DNA of 7,369 bases from Rubrivivax sp. (GCA_027484885.1 JAIXSD010000693.1:1-7369); one strand, 5' to 3'. Shown: positions 1 to 6,026, counted from the stretch's first letter. Notes: a model not told the origin generated them from the sequence alone. Program-made: numbers and translations.

Positions 1-797
1 ATGGCGCTCAGCGAATCGGGCAGCAGGCCGGGGCCGGCGCGCACGCAGTTGCGCCCATCGGCCTTGGCCAGGTGCAAGGCCTCGCCGGCCTCGTTGAGCA
101 AATCGTCCAGGCCGGTGTGGTTGAGCTTGAGGACGGCGACACCGATGCTGACGCTGGTGGGGATGCTGTGGCCGTTCCAGCCATAGCCCATGCGCTCCAC
201 CCGCTCGCGGATGCGCTCGGCCACATCGAGGGCGCCCAGCGGGTCGGTGTGGGGCAAAAAGAGCATGAACTCCTCGCCGCCGTAACGCGCCAGCACATCG
301 GCGTGGCGCAGGGTTTCGCCGCAAACCCCGGCCACCTCGCGCAGCAGCAGGTCGCCGCAGCGGCTGCTGTAGGCCTCGTTGATGCGCTTGAAGTGGTCGA
401 TGTCGATCAGCACCAGGGCGCAGGGGGTTTCGTAACGCCGCGCCAGCGACCATTCGCGCTCCACCTGGTGCAGAAAATGGCGGCGGCTGTAGAGGCCGGT
501 CAGGCTGTCGCGGGTGGCGTAGCGCACCGAGTAGCGCAGCGCCCGGTCCAGATGGCTGAGCAGGCCCAACAGGCTGGCGCTGAAGAGTGCGGCCAGGCCC
601 AGGCCGCAGACGGCGGCCACCACGGCAGCGCTGAGCCGGTCGCCCTGCCCCAGCAAGGACACCAGCAGCTGCGACACGGCCACGCAGACCAAGCCGACAA
701 AGGCGCAGAACAGCCAGCGCAGCGGCCCCGGGCCCACGCGCTGCAGGGCGAGGCGAAGCGGCGGCAGCCAGGCCGGCACATTCAGGTCGTCTTGCAT
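1..797 (-). CDS. Membrane-anchored GGDEF diguanylate cyclase (C-terminus off the left edge)
   Basis: The product is predicted to make cyclic di-GMP from two GTP at the inner membrane. The minus frame is open from ATG at 797-795 to the window edge, giving 265 complete codons. Residues 1-27 are a short cytoplasmic head, and hydrophobic helices lie at about 28-50 and 56-80. The GGDEF domain starts at D97-SLTGLYSRR. It has the metal/GTP segment DIDHFKRIN (132-140), the signature RYGGEEF (171-177) and the late motif AKADGRN. An allosteric I-site R164-x-x-D167 sits five residues before the GG, so product inhibition is likely. The usual GH after the substrate segment is SS here (EAYSSRCGD), a departure from consensus in an otherwise intact active site. 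The two helices leave only a few residues between them, so there is no periplasmic sensor domain and the input signal is unclear. No convincing Shine-Dalgarno precedes the ATG. The gene diverges from the acetyl-CoA hydrolase gene. Confidence 0.9.
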   Translation of the reverse strand, partial: MQDDLNVPAWLPPLRLALQRVGPGPLRWLFCAFVGLVCVAVSQLLVSLLGQGDRLSAAVVAAVCGLGLAALFSASLLGLLSHLDRALRYSVRYATRDSLTGLYSRRHFLHQVEREWSLARRYETPCALVLIDIDHFKRINEAYSSRCGDLLLREVAGVCGETLRHADVLARYGGEEFMLFLPHTDPLGALDVAERIRERVERMGYGWNGHSIPTSVSIGVAVLKLNHTGLDDLLNEAGEALHLAKADGRNCVRAGPGLLPDSLSA

Positions 798-862
798 GGG
801 ATCAGGAACCAAAACTACAGGGATCAGAGACAGAGGGGACGCGAGAGCGGGAGGCTGGCGAT

Positions 863-946
863 GGCACAGAGGTCGGCGCAGAGATCGGCGCAGAGATCGG
901 CACAGAAATCGACACAGAAATCAGCACAGAAATCGGCACCAAATGG
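863..946. repeat. Seven-unit 12-bp tandem repeat
   Basis: The units run 863-874, 875-886, 887-898, 899-910, 911-922, 923-934 and a degraded one at 935-946. The consensus is close to GGCRCAGARATC. Units two and three are identical, and the others differ by one to three bases. A further partial copy (cagatcgcacag) follows at 961-972. The exact 12-bp phase, a little over one helical turn, and the position between divergent genes would fit iterated protein-binding sites. Replication slippage is an equally good explanation of its origin. Read as protein, the repeat gives a four-residue period on either strand, but neither frame belongs to a plausible gene. Confidence 0.85.
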
Positions 947-1163
947 GCCCGCCTGCACCGCAGATCGCACAGCTGCCTGCATTTCAGCACAGGCTGGCCG
1001 GCCGCCAGGGCGCTCACCCCATGGCTTGGGGGGAAGCCACTAGGCCTTTTCGCCGCTTTGGCCGGCTTTTGTGGCGATCTTGCTGAATGTCAAGACTCAC
1101 CTTGCGGCCGGGCTGGAAACTGTGGCATCCACCCGAGTGGAAAGACAACAAAGACAAGACCGC

Positions 1164-1168
1164 AGGAG
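1164..1168 (+). promoter_or_regulatory. Shine-Dalgarno that sets the TTG start at 1175
   Basis: AGGAG lies six bases before a TTG codon (1175-1177). The alternative in-frame ATG at 1058 has no comparable site. The 39 residues between the two are cysteine- and glycine-rich and unlike the body of the protein. Confidence 0.65.
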
Positions 1169-1174
1169 ACCGAT

Positions 1175-3367
1175 TTGCTGCATCGCAACGCCCCCCAAGC
1201 CCCCGGCGACGACTTGAGCGCCAAGCCACAGCCCCAGCACTGCGCCGACCTGGAGGCGGCGGTCGACGAGATCCTGCGCCGCATCCCCGGCGACATCGGC
1301 CTGGCCCTGCCACTGGGCATCGGCAAGCCCAACCCCCTGGTCAACGCGCTCTACCGCCGCATCGCGGCCCAGCCGGAAAGGTGCCTGCGCATCTACACCG
1401 CCCTGTCGCTGGAAAAGCCCAAGGGCCGCACCGAGCTGGAGCAGCATTTCCTGGCGCCCCTGGTGGAGCGGGTGTTTTGCGATTACCCCGACCTGGCCTA
1501 TGTCGGCCCGCTGCGCGCCGGCCAGCTGCCTGCCAATATCTCGGTGCAGGAGTTCTTTCTCAAGACCGCCGACTACCTGGGCAATGAGGCCGCACAGCAG
1601 GGCTTCATCTGCACCAACTACAGCTTTGCCGTGCGCGACATCTGCGCCCAGGGCGTCAATCTGCTGATCCAGGCGGTGGCGGCGCGGGTCAATCCCGAGA
1701 CGGGCGAGCGCGAGTTCTCGCTGAGCTGCAACCCGGATCTGAGCTTCGACCTGCTGGAACACCAGCGCGCCGCAGGCCAGCCGGTCCTGACCGTGGCCAT
1801 GCTCAACGAGGCCCTGCCCTTCATGCCCGGCCCGGCGGTGGCCGATGCACGCATGTTCGATCTGCTGGTCGAGGGCCCGGGCTGCAGCCATGCCTTGTTT
1901 GCGCCGCCCAATGCGGCCATCTCCTGGGCCGACTACGCCATCGGCCTGCATGCCTCCAGCCTGGTCAAGGACGGCGGCACGCTGCAGATCGGCATCGGCT
2001 CGCTCGGCGACGCCATCGCCCAGGCCTTGATCGTGCGCGACACCCGCAACCACGACTACCGCGCCATCTTGGCCGGCCTGTGCAGCGGCGGCGCGGCCGA
2101 GGCGCCTCCAAGCTGGCAGCAGGGGCGCGAGCTGGGCCGCTTCGAGCAAGGCCTGTACGGCTGCTCGGAGATGTTCGTCAACGGCTTCATGCGCTTGATC
2201 GATGCGGGTTTGATCCGCCGCCTGGTCTTCGACGACCTGGACCTGCAGCAGCTGGCCCTGGCCGGGCGGCTGGGGCCCGCGCCCGATGCGGGCGTGATCC
2301 GCGCCCTGTGCGAGCGTGGGCGCATTGCCTCGCCGCTGCGCGCGAGCGACCTGGCGTTTTTGCAAGCCCAGGGCCTGCTGCAGGCCGGCGTGACACTCGG
2401 CGCAGATGGCCAGTTGCACTTGCGAGGTGAGGCCTGGCCCAACCGGCCCGAGGCCTTGGCGCCGGAGCTGCTCGGCCCCGCCTGGCGCCGCGCCGCGCTG
2501 ATGCACGGCGGTTTTTTCCTCGGCCCGCGCGACTTTTACCAGCGCCTGCGCGAGTTGCCCGAAGGCCTGCGCCAGCGCATCGCCATGACGCGCATCCACT
2601 ACATCAACGAGCTCTACGGCGATGGGCAGGGCTCGGAAGCGCTCAAGCGCGCCCAGCGCCGCGACGCCCGCTTCATCAACACGACGATGAAGATGACGCT
2701 GCTGGGCGCCGCTTCATCGGACGGTTATGAATCTGGCCAGATGGTCTCCGGCGTGGGCGGCCAGTACAACTTCGTGGCCATGGCCCATGCGCTGCCGGAC
2801 GCCCGCTCCATCCTGCTGCTGCGCGCCACTCATGACAACGCCCAGGGCCTGAGCAGCTCCATCGTCTGGCACTACGCCAACTGCACCATCCCGCGCCATC
2901 TGCGCGACATCGTCGTCACCGAGTACGGCGTGGCCGACTTGCGCGGCTGCAGCGATGCCGAGGTGATCGCGCGCCTGCTGCAGGTCTGCGATTCGCGCTT
3001 CCAGCAGGGCTTGATGGACGAAGCCAAAGCCCACGGCAAGCTGCCGGCCGACTACCAGCTGCCGGCTTCGGCACGGAGCAACCTGCCCGAAACTTTGCGT
3101 GAGCGCCTGCGCCCCTGGCGCAACAGCGGCGTGCTGCCCGATTTCCCTTTTGGCACCGACCTCAGCGACGAAGAAATGCAGATCGTTCGCGCGCTCAAAA
3201 AGCTCAAACACGCCAGCCACCACCCGGTGGAACTGGTCAAGCTCATCGTCAAGAGCCTGGGGCCGCAAGCCCCGGTGCCCGAAGCCTGGTTGGAGCGTTT
3301 GGGATTGAACGAGGCCCACAGCTTCAAGCAGCTGTTCTTGCGGAGGCTGTTCGCGAGCAATCTTTGA
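1175..3367 (+). CDS. Acetyl-CoA hydrolase/transferase family protein, long (730 aa) form
   Basis: This is a class I CoA-transferase-fold enzyme, related to acetyl-CoA hydrolases and succinyl-CoA:acetate or 4-hydroxybutyrate CoA-transferases. It is predicted to move CoA from, or hydrolyse, a short-chain acyl-CoA in the cytoplasm; the actual substrate cannot be read from sequence. Numbered from the TTG start, the N-terminal half contains GIGSLGDA (273-280), matching the first CoA-binding loop. The C-terminal acetyl-CoA hydrolase domain spans about 475-630, with SGVGGQYNF (525-533) and VVTEYGVADLRG (580-591). Typical family members have about 500 residues. The extra length here lies in a segment of about 300-470 between the domains and a charged C-terminal tail after about 640. 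TTG is preferred as start because of the AGGAG six bases upstream; ATG at 1058 would add 39 atypical residues. No terminator is visible, and an IS scar begins about 40 bp after the stop. Confidence 0.88.
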   Translation: MLHRNAPQAPGDDLSAKPQPQHCADLEAAVDEILRRIPGDIGLALPLGIGKPNPLVNALYRRIAAQPERCLRIYTALSLEKPKGRTELEQHFLAPLVERVFCDYPDLAYVGPLRAGQLPANISVQEFFLKTADYLGNEAAQQGFICTNYSFAVRDICAQGVNLLIQAVAARVNPETGEREFSLSCNPDLSFDLLEHQRAAGQPVLTVAMLNEALPFMPGPAVADARMFDLLVEGPGCSHALFAPPNAAISWADYAIGLHASSLVKDGGTLQIGIGSLGDAIAQALIVRDTRNHDYRAILAGLCSGGAAEAPPSWQQGRELGRFEQGLYGCSEMFVNGFMRLIDAGLIRRLVFDDLDLQQLALAGRLGPAPDAGVIRALCERGRIASPLRASDLAFLQAQGLLQAGVTLGADGQLHLRGEAWPNRPEALAPELLGPAWRRAALMHGGFFLGPRDFYQRLRELPEGLRQRIAMTRIHYINELYGDGQGSEALKRAQRRDARFINTTMKMTLLGAASSDGYESGQMVSGVGGQYNFVAMAHALPDARSILLLRATHDNAQGLSSSIVWHYANCTIPRHLRDIVVTEYGVADLRGCSDAEVIARLLQVCDSRFQQGLMDEAKAHGKLPADYQLPASARSNLPETLRERLRPWRNSGVLPDFPFGTDLSDEEMQIVRALKKLKHASHHPVELVKLIVKSLGPQAPVPEAWLERLGLNEAHSFKQLFLRRLFASNL

Positions 3368-3404
3368 GACAGGGGCCTCGCGCAGAGCCAATCGCTCCAG
3401 CCAT

Positions 3405-3635
3405 CCGAGCGAGCGCATGCGCAAGGCAATCGATTCACCGCGCGGCTGGCAGCTTTACAACCAGCGCATCGGCATGGTGGAGCCGGTGTTTGCGAACCTG
3501 CGGCACAACAAGCGCTTGAGCCGCTTCAACCACCGCGGGCAGGCCAAGGTCCGCACGCAGTGGCGCTTGTACTGCCTGGTGCACAACATCGAGAAGCTCT
3601 CGAAAGCGGGGCTGGGGCAAGTCGGGGTTCAATAA
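3405..3635 (+). pseudogene. C-terminal remnant of an IS1182-type transposase
   Basis: About 76 codons match the tail of IS1182-family DDE transposases: an IDSPRG segment, then GMVEPVFANLRHNKRLSRF, then a WRLYCLVHNIEKL ending. The VEPVF-x-N-x-R-x-NK block carries the region of the last catalytic acidic residue. Everything upstream of about 3405 is missing: there is no N-terminal domain and there are no first two catalytic aspartates. The frame is open to the TAA at 3633-3635, and the remnant begins only about 40 bp after the acetyl-CoA hydrolase stop. It cannot be active. It marks a past insertion and deletion at the left border of the cassette cluster, exactly where an integrase gene and attI would be expected. 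I recognise the family from memory of its motifs, not from a search. Confidence 0.8.
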
Positions 3636-3802
3636 CGCAGCCCACAGCCGGCACAATCGCACCCAGGCGCCGCCAATGCGGCTCATCAACCCCGATTCAC
3701 TGATGAACCCAGAAATTCACCGTCGCCGACATTCACACGACCTGAGCAGTGCGGGTGGTTGGGGATTTGGGGTTTTTGGACAACCTCGTTAGAAGGCACC
3801 GC
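3636..3802. other. Junction between IS scar and first cassette; no gene seen
   Basis: No plausible gene lies here. It includes a G/T-rich run around 3753-3780 and, at 3788-3794, GTTAGAA, which matches the attC/attI simple-site consensus GTTRRRY at six of seven positions. That heptamer sits nine bases before the first cassette ATG, the spacing seen at other boundaries in this array. It is the best candidate for the left edge of cassette one. Part of the stretch could be the right end of the IS1182-type element; I could not identify its terminal repeat. Confidence 0.4.
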
Positions 3803-4180
3803 ATGCACCTATCACGCGCAGCAACTCTGGCCTCATGGCTGATCAGCGCCGTCGCCATCGGCGTTGGGCTGTTCTCAGGCTCCTACATGCAGATGATCCT
3901 GCGTGGTGAAGCGGTGGAAAGTAGAAGCGGCACCATTGCCGCGTTTGTTGCGTTTTCGCTGGTTTGCGGCCTACCGTGGTATCGCGCGTACTTACTGGAC
4001 GATTCCACGCAGAATCACACCTTTCGCTGGGTATTCTCTAGTGCAGCGACAGTGCTTGCACTGTTCTTCTCCGCTCAGGTTGCAAGCGGTCAGGATTTCG
4101 CCATCGGCCTCCACATCATCTTCTTTTTGCTTGCCGTGTTCACTGCTTATCCGCTGCTGGCGTGGCTGTGCCGCTGGTGA
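3803..4180 (+). CDS. Cassette 1: four-helix hypothetical membrane protein
   Basis: The 125-residue product is almost entirely hydrophobic, with predicted inner-membrane helices at about 8-27, 43-63, 75-93 and 99-122, and a short polar loop (DDSTQNH, 66-72) in the middle. I do not recognise a family and assign no function. ATG at 3803 is chosen because AGAAGG at 3791-3796 lies six bases upstream. An earlier in-frame start at 3749 would add 18 residues and run across the presumed cassette boundary. The stop lies seven bases before the attC at 4188. Its base composition is visibly less GC-rich than that of the flanking chromosomal genes, which fits acquisition as a mobile cassette. Confidence 0.75.
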   Translation: MHLSRAATLASWLISAVAIGVGLFSGSYMQMILRGEAVESRSGTIAAFVAFSLVCGLPWYRAYLLDDSTQNHTFRWVFSSAATVLALFFSAQVASGQDFAIGLHIIFFLLAVFTAYPLLAWLCRW

Positions 4181-4187
4181 TGGCTAC

Positions 4188-4256
4188 CTCTAACCTTTTT
4201 GTCAAGCGGACCTGCGCCAGCTACGCTGGCTTGTCCGATTACCGCGAACGTTGAGT
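4188..4256 (+). other. attC: attC site 1 (69 bp)
   Basis: The left core is CTCTAAC (4188-4194, one position off RYYYAAC) and the right core is GTTGAGT (4250-4256, a full GTTRRRY match). Between them lies a nested imperfect inverted repeat: CGGAC 4207-4211 pairs with GTCCG 4233-4237, and GCCAGC 4216-4221 pairs with GCTGGC 4225-4230 around a TAC loop. Unpaired bases between the two stems are asymmetrical, as in folded attC bottom strands. Size and architecture are those of a standard short attC. Confidence 0.85.
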
Positions 4257-4262
4257 CGCAAT

Positions 4263-4766
4263 ATGAGGCGCATTGCAATTGCCACGACAGGAATCCTCCT
4301 CGCCGCTACCGCATGTGCTGCGGGGCATACTGCTGCAGTGACTTCTCGGGGGCTCGGTCCGGTTCAATTCGGCATGACTGTGGCGCAATTCAGTCATTCG
4401 GTTCGGGAAGCACTGTCCGAACCTCAGAATCCAGAAGACAGAGGCTGCTTTTATCTGGAGTCCAAGCGGTTCAAAGGGGTCTCCTTCATGTTTGAGGACG
4501 GAAAGCTTCGTCGAATAGACGTGCGCACCGACAAGATCTCTACGCAAGACGGTATCCGCATTGGTACGACAGTAGCCGCCGTCAAGCAACGCTACGGTGC
4601 GAGACTTAGCGATGAACCGCATCATTATTCGGGCCCAGAAGATCAATATCTAACGGTTGCCCTGGCGGGTGATATCGCTGTGCGTTTTGAGACCAGCGAC
4701 GCCAGAGTCGACAACTTCTACATCGGTAACAGAGTTCAAGTGCAGTACGTGGAGGGCTGCCTATGA
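4263..4766 (+). CDS. Cassette 2: exported hypothetical protein with GLGPVQFGM motif
   Basis: This is a 167-residue protein with a basic start (MRR) and a hydrophobic stretch 4-18 that reads as a signal peptide. The ATACA region could be a signal peptidase I site. A lipoprotein cleavage before C18 is possible but lacks the usual leucine at -3. The mature part opens with GLGPVQFGM (30-38), a motif I associate with many small uncharacterised secreted bacterial proteins. A second, related-looking segment, DGIRIGTTVAAVKQRYG (96-112), follows; such proteins often carry two halves of this kind. Cysteines at 62 and 166 could form a disulfide in the periplasm. Function is unknown. ATG 4263 is preferred over TTG 4251, which lies inside the attC core. 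No clear Shine-Dalgarno is visible. Confidence 0.8.
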   Translation: MRRIAIATTGILLAATACAAGHTAAVTSRGLGPVQFGMTVAQFSHSVREALSEPQNPEDRGCFYLESKRFKGVSFMFEDGKLRRIDVRTDKISTQDGIRIGTTVAAVKQRYGARLSDEPHHYSGPEDQYLTVALAGDIAVRFETSDARVDNFYIGNRVQVQYVEGCL

Positions 4767-4770
4767 TGCG

Positions 4771-4809
4771 GCTTAACCCTTCGCCATCCGCTGCGCTCAA
4801 ACGTTAAGC
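4771..4809 (+). other. attC: attC site 2, compact (39 bp)
   Basis: The left core GCTTAAC (4771-4777) and right core GTTAAGC (4803-4809) are perfect inverted copies and both match the RYYYAAC / GTTRRRY consensus fully. The flanks CCTTCGC and GCTCAAAC resemble the inner arms of many environmental attC sites. However, the long variable hairpin that normally lies between them is missing, leaving 25 bp. It sits four bases after the stop of cassette 2 and eleven bases before the next ATG. Confidence 0.75.
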
Positions 4810-4819
4810 AGCGCAATTC

Positions 4820-5353
4820 ATGCTCATTCACATCACGGGCGCTTCAGGCAGCGGCGCAAGCACGCTTGGCGCAGCGCTGGCATCGGAACTGGGGCTCAAG
4901 CACCTTGATGGAGACGACTACTACTGGATTGCCTCCGATCCGCCCTTTCAACAGAAGCGGCCTGGGCCTGAGCGGCTGGCGAAGTTGCGAGCCGATGTTG
5001 AGTCAAGCGGCGGTGCTGTGATCAGCGGTTCCATCATGGGATGGGGCGCCGAAGTCGAGGACAACTTTGATCTGATTGTGTTTCTCTACCTGCCCACAGA
5101 GATCCGAATCGCCAGGCTGCGCCGCAGAGAGCTCGAGAGGTACGGAATGGTGGACGACGCCTTCTTGCAATGGGCCGGAGAGTACGACGGCACCCCCTCT
5201 GAAGGCAGAAGCCTCGCCAAGCACGAAGCGTGGCTCAAGGAGCGCAGATGCCCGGTGCTGCGCCTCACAGGTGACGAAACAGTTGAACACCGGGTCGTAC
5301 AGGTGCGGCGTCGCCTTGACCTGCCCCCCGACTCGCTACGGCAGGCACTGTAA
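4820..5353 (+). CDS. Cassette 3: P-loop small-molecule kinase-like NTPase with altered Walker A
   Basis: The 177-residue cytoplasmic protein resembles the adenylate/shikimate-kinase-like P-loop group. It opens with a strand and the phosphate-binding loop G7-ASGSG-A13-S14-T15, then HLDGDDYYW (28-36) in the place of the substrate-binding acidic segment. A Walker-B-like strand, DLIVFLYLP (84-92), follows, then an arginine-rich lid-like segment RLRRRELER (99-107). The invariant Walker A lysine is replaced by alanine at 13, while the flanking glycines and the serine are kept. I recall non-lysine P-loops (often Thr, Ala or Val) in related kinase-like proteins, so this may be a family trait and not damage. 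Nucleotide binding is plausible but catalysis is uncertain, and the substrate is unknown. The ATG lies eleven bases after the attC core. Confidence 0.8.
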   Translation: MLIHITGASGSGASTLGAALASELGLKHLDGDDYYWIASDPPFQQKRPGPERLAKLRADVESSGGAVISGSIMGWGAEVEDNFDLIVFLYLPTEIRIARLRRRELERYGMVDDAFLQWAGEYDGTPSEGRSLAKHEAWLKERRCPVLRLTGDETVEHRVVQVRRRLDLPPDSLRQAL

Positions 5354-5386
5354 GCCTCCGCTCGCCAGGTTTGCCGAACGTTCGGC
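5350..5386 (+). other. attC: Degenerate or collapsed attC site 3
   Basis: The right core GTTCGGC (5380-5386) matches GTTRRRY except at the fourth base. It is joined directly to its own complement, giving a perfect 14-bp palindrome GCCGAACGTTCGGC at 5373-5386. The left side (GTAAGCCTCCGCTCG) overlaps the stop of cassette 3 and only loosely resembles the TAACCCTTCGCTC start of common attC sites. The central variable hairpin is absent. It probably derives from an attC, but whether it can still recombine is doubtful. Confidence 0.5.
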
Positions 5387-5416
5387 GTCACAAAGCTACC
5401 TGTCCGACCTGCAAGC

Positions 5417-5899
5417 ATGTCTCAAAAAACCGTCGATTTACTCGCATTGTGGATTGCCGCCGCGGCATGCGCAGGAGTCGCGCTGCTCCTGCTACAAGCA
5501 AGCGGCCCAGTGAAGTGGGCGCTATGGCTGGTAGCTGCACCGCCGGTCTACATACTTGTCAGCGGCGCAGTCGAACTGGTTGTGCGAACCTACTTCGCAG
5601 CACCTGGAATCAAGCAGTCAACAAGGTACTTCGAGAAGCGCGCGGAAGGCAGGCAAGTCTCCGGGCCAAGACTGCTCTGGTACATGTTTGCCCTCACCTT
5701 GCTGTTCCTTATTGCCGTAGCCATTGGCGCCCCGATCTATCAGTGCGCCAGCGATTTCTTCGAGCAAGATCGCTGCCTCGATGCTGGTGGCCGTTGGAAC
5801 GTGGCACGGCCGGGCGCACCCACTCAGCCTTGCCGGCCTCATTCAACCCAGGCAGGGCAAACACGTTCTTGGCGAGATCGATGCCGACGTACAGAATGA
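5417..5899 (+). CDS. Cassette 4: three-helix membrane protein with a foreign C-terminal tail
   Basis: The native part is residues 1-128, with helices at about 8-27, 34-56 and 87-108 and then a short tail with C110, C120 and the ending CLDAGGRWN, a pattern I have seen at the ends of small cassette-type membrane proteins. Residues 129-160 are encoded antisense to a transposase fragment and have the arginine- and proline-rich look of out-of-frame DNA. The original C-terminus, probably only a few residues longer than 128, has therefore been replaced. The original 5'-proximal part of this cassette's attC has gone with it. Function is unknown. ATG 5417 begins the hydrophobic protein; a longer overlapping frame from 5371 is not credible. 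It should be treated as a possibly broken gene. Confidence 0.65.
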   Translation: MSQKTVDLLALWIAAAACAGVALLLLQASGPVKWALWLVAAPPVYILVSGAVELVVRTYFAAPGIKQSTRYFEKRAEGRQVSGPRLLWYMFALTLLFLIAVAIGAPIYQCASDFFEQDRCLDAGGRWNVARPGAPTQPCRPHSTQAGQTRSWRDRCRRTE

Positions 5900-5907
5900 A
5901 TGCTCAT
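5801..5907 (-). pseudogene. N-terminal fragment of an IS110-family transposase, frameshifted
   Basis: From 5894 downwards the minus strand encodes LYVGIDLAKNVFALPGLNE followed by an AGKAEWVRPAVP segment. This is the opening of the DEDD transposase domain of the IS110/IS1111 family, with the first catalytic aspartate in GID. A good ATG (5907-5905) encoding MSIH lies directly upstream but is out of frame with it. Compared with the usual MSIQ-x-LYVGID opening, about two bases are missing near 5896-5898. The match ends at VPR, where the DNA passes into cassette 4. It is truncated and frameshifted, and certainly inactive. Confidence 0.78.
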
Positions 5908-6016
5908 GGACTTCCCCTTCGGAACGAGTTGATGAGAGATTGCTCTTCCCATCGTGGCACTTGCTTGCCGGTTGCCGCAACGCGGCTGGTTCGGGACAGG
6001 GAAGTCCCTTTCATTC
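5801..6016 (-). mobile_element. End fragment of an IS110/IS1111-type insertion sequence lodged in an attC
   Basis: About 216 bp read on the minus strand as the left end of an IS1111-like element: a roughly 109-bp leader, a purine-rich Shine-Dalgarno (gaaggggaag) and the start of the transposase. The outer end abuts GTTAGGC (6017-6023) with no spacer. That is the arrangement of the IS1111-attC group, which is known to target cassette attC sites. The inner end breaks off at about 5800 within the coding sequence of cassette 4. The rest of the element is absent, so it is immobile. Confidence 0.72.
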
Positions 6017-6023
6017 GTTAGGC
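6017..6023 (+). other. attC: attC right core surviving beside the IS end
   Basis: GTTAGGC is a full GTTRRRY match and precedes the next cassette ATG by three bases. The left core and hairpin of this attC are not present; the IS fragment occupies their place. It marks the boundary between cassettes 4 and 5. Confidence 0.7.
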
Positions 6024-6026
6024 CTC

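Larger units (their letters stand above)
798..1174. promoter_or_regulatory. Divergent intergenic region between cyclase and acetyl-CoA hydrolase genes
   Basis: This 377-bp stretch separates two divergently oriented genes and should hold both promoters. I see no gene in it. The open frames crossing it are products of the tandem repeat and of GC-rich antisense sequence. It holds the 12-bp tandem repeat at 863-946 and, near the right end, the Shine-Dalgarno of the downstream gene. I could not recognise convincing sigma-70 or sigma-54 promoter elements on either strand. Confidence 0.5.

Noticed and set aside
863..972. CRISPR array
   Set aside because: The units are 12 bp and directly adjacent with no spacers, so this is a simple tandem repeat.
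72..1043. Long plus-strand frame (323 codons) antisense to the cyclase and through the tandem repeat
   Set aside because: It is the antisense shadow of the intact GGDEF gene, and its unusual SAQR/SAQK repeats come from the 12-bp tandem repeat. It shows no recognisable domain.
1072..1085. Possible sigma-54 promoter (tggcgatcttgct) before the CoA-enzyme gene
   Set aside because: The GG and GC elements are about three bases closer than the fixed -24/-12 spacing allows.
1058..1174. N-terminal extension of the CoA enzyme from ATG 1058
   Set aside because: No Shine-Dalgarno is visible, the residues are atypical, and a TTG with a well-placed AGGAG lies downstream.
1097..2599. 500-codon minus-strand frame opposite the acetyl-CoA hydrolase gene
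   Set aside because: GC-rich third positions keep the opposite strand open. The plus strand encodes a clear enzyme with conserved motifs, whereas this translation shows none.
5371..6021. 216-codon plus-strand frame overlapping cassette 4 and the IS fragment
   Set aside because: It is rich in Arg, Cys and Ser with no hydrophobic pattern, and it lies out of frame with a clear three-helix membrane protein.
5724..6026. Upstream extension of the cassette 5 protein
   Set aside because: It runs antisense through the IS fragment and across the attC core. The signal peptide starts cleanly at 6027.
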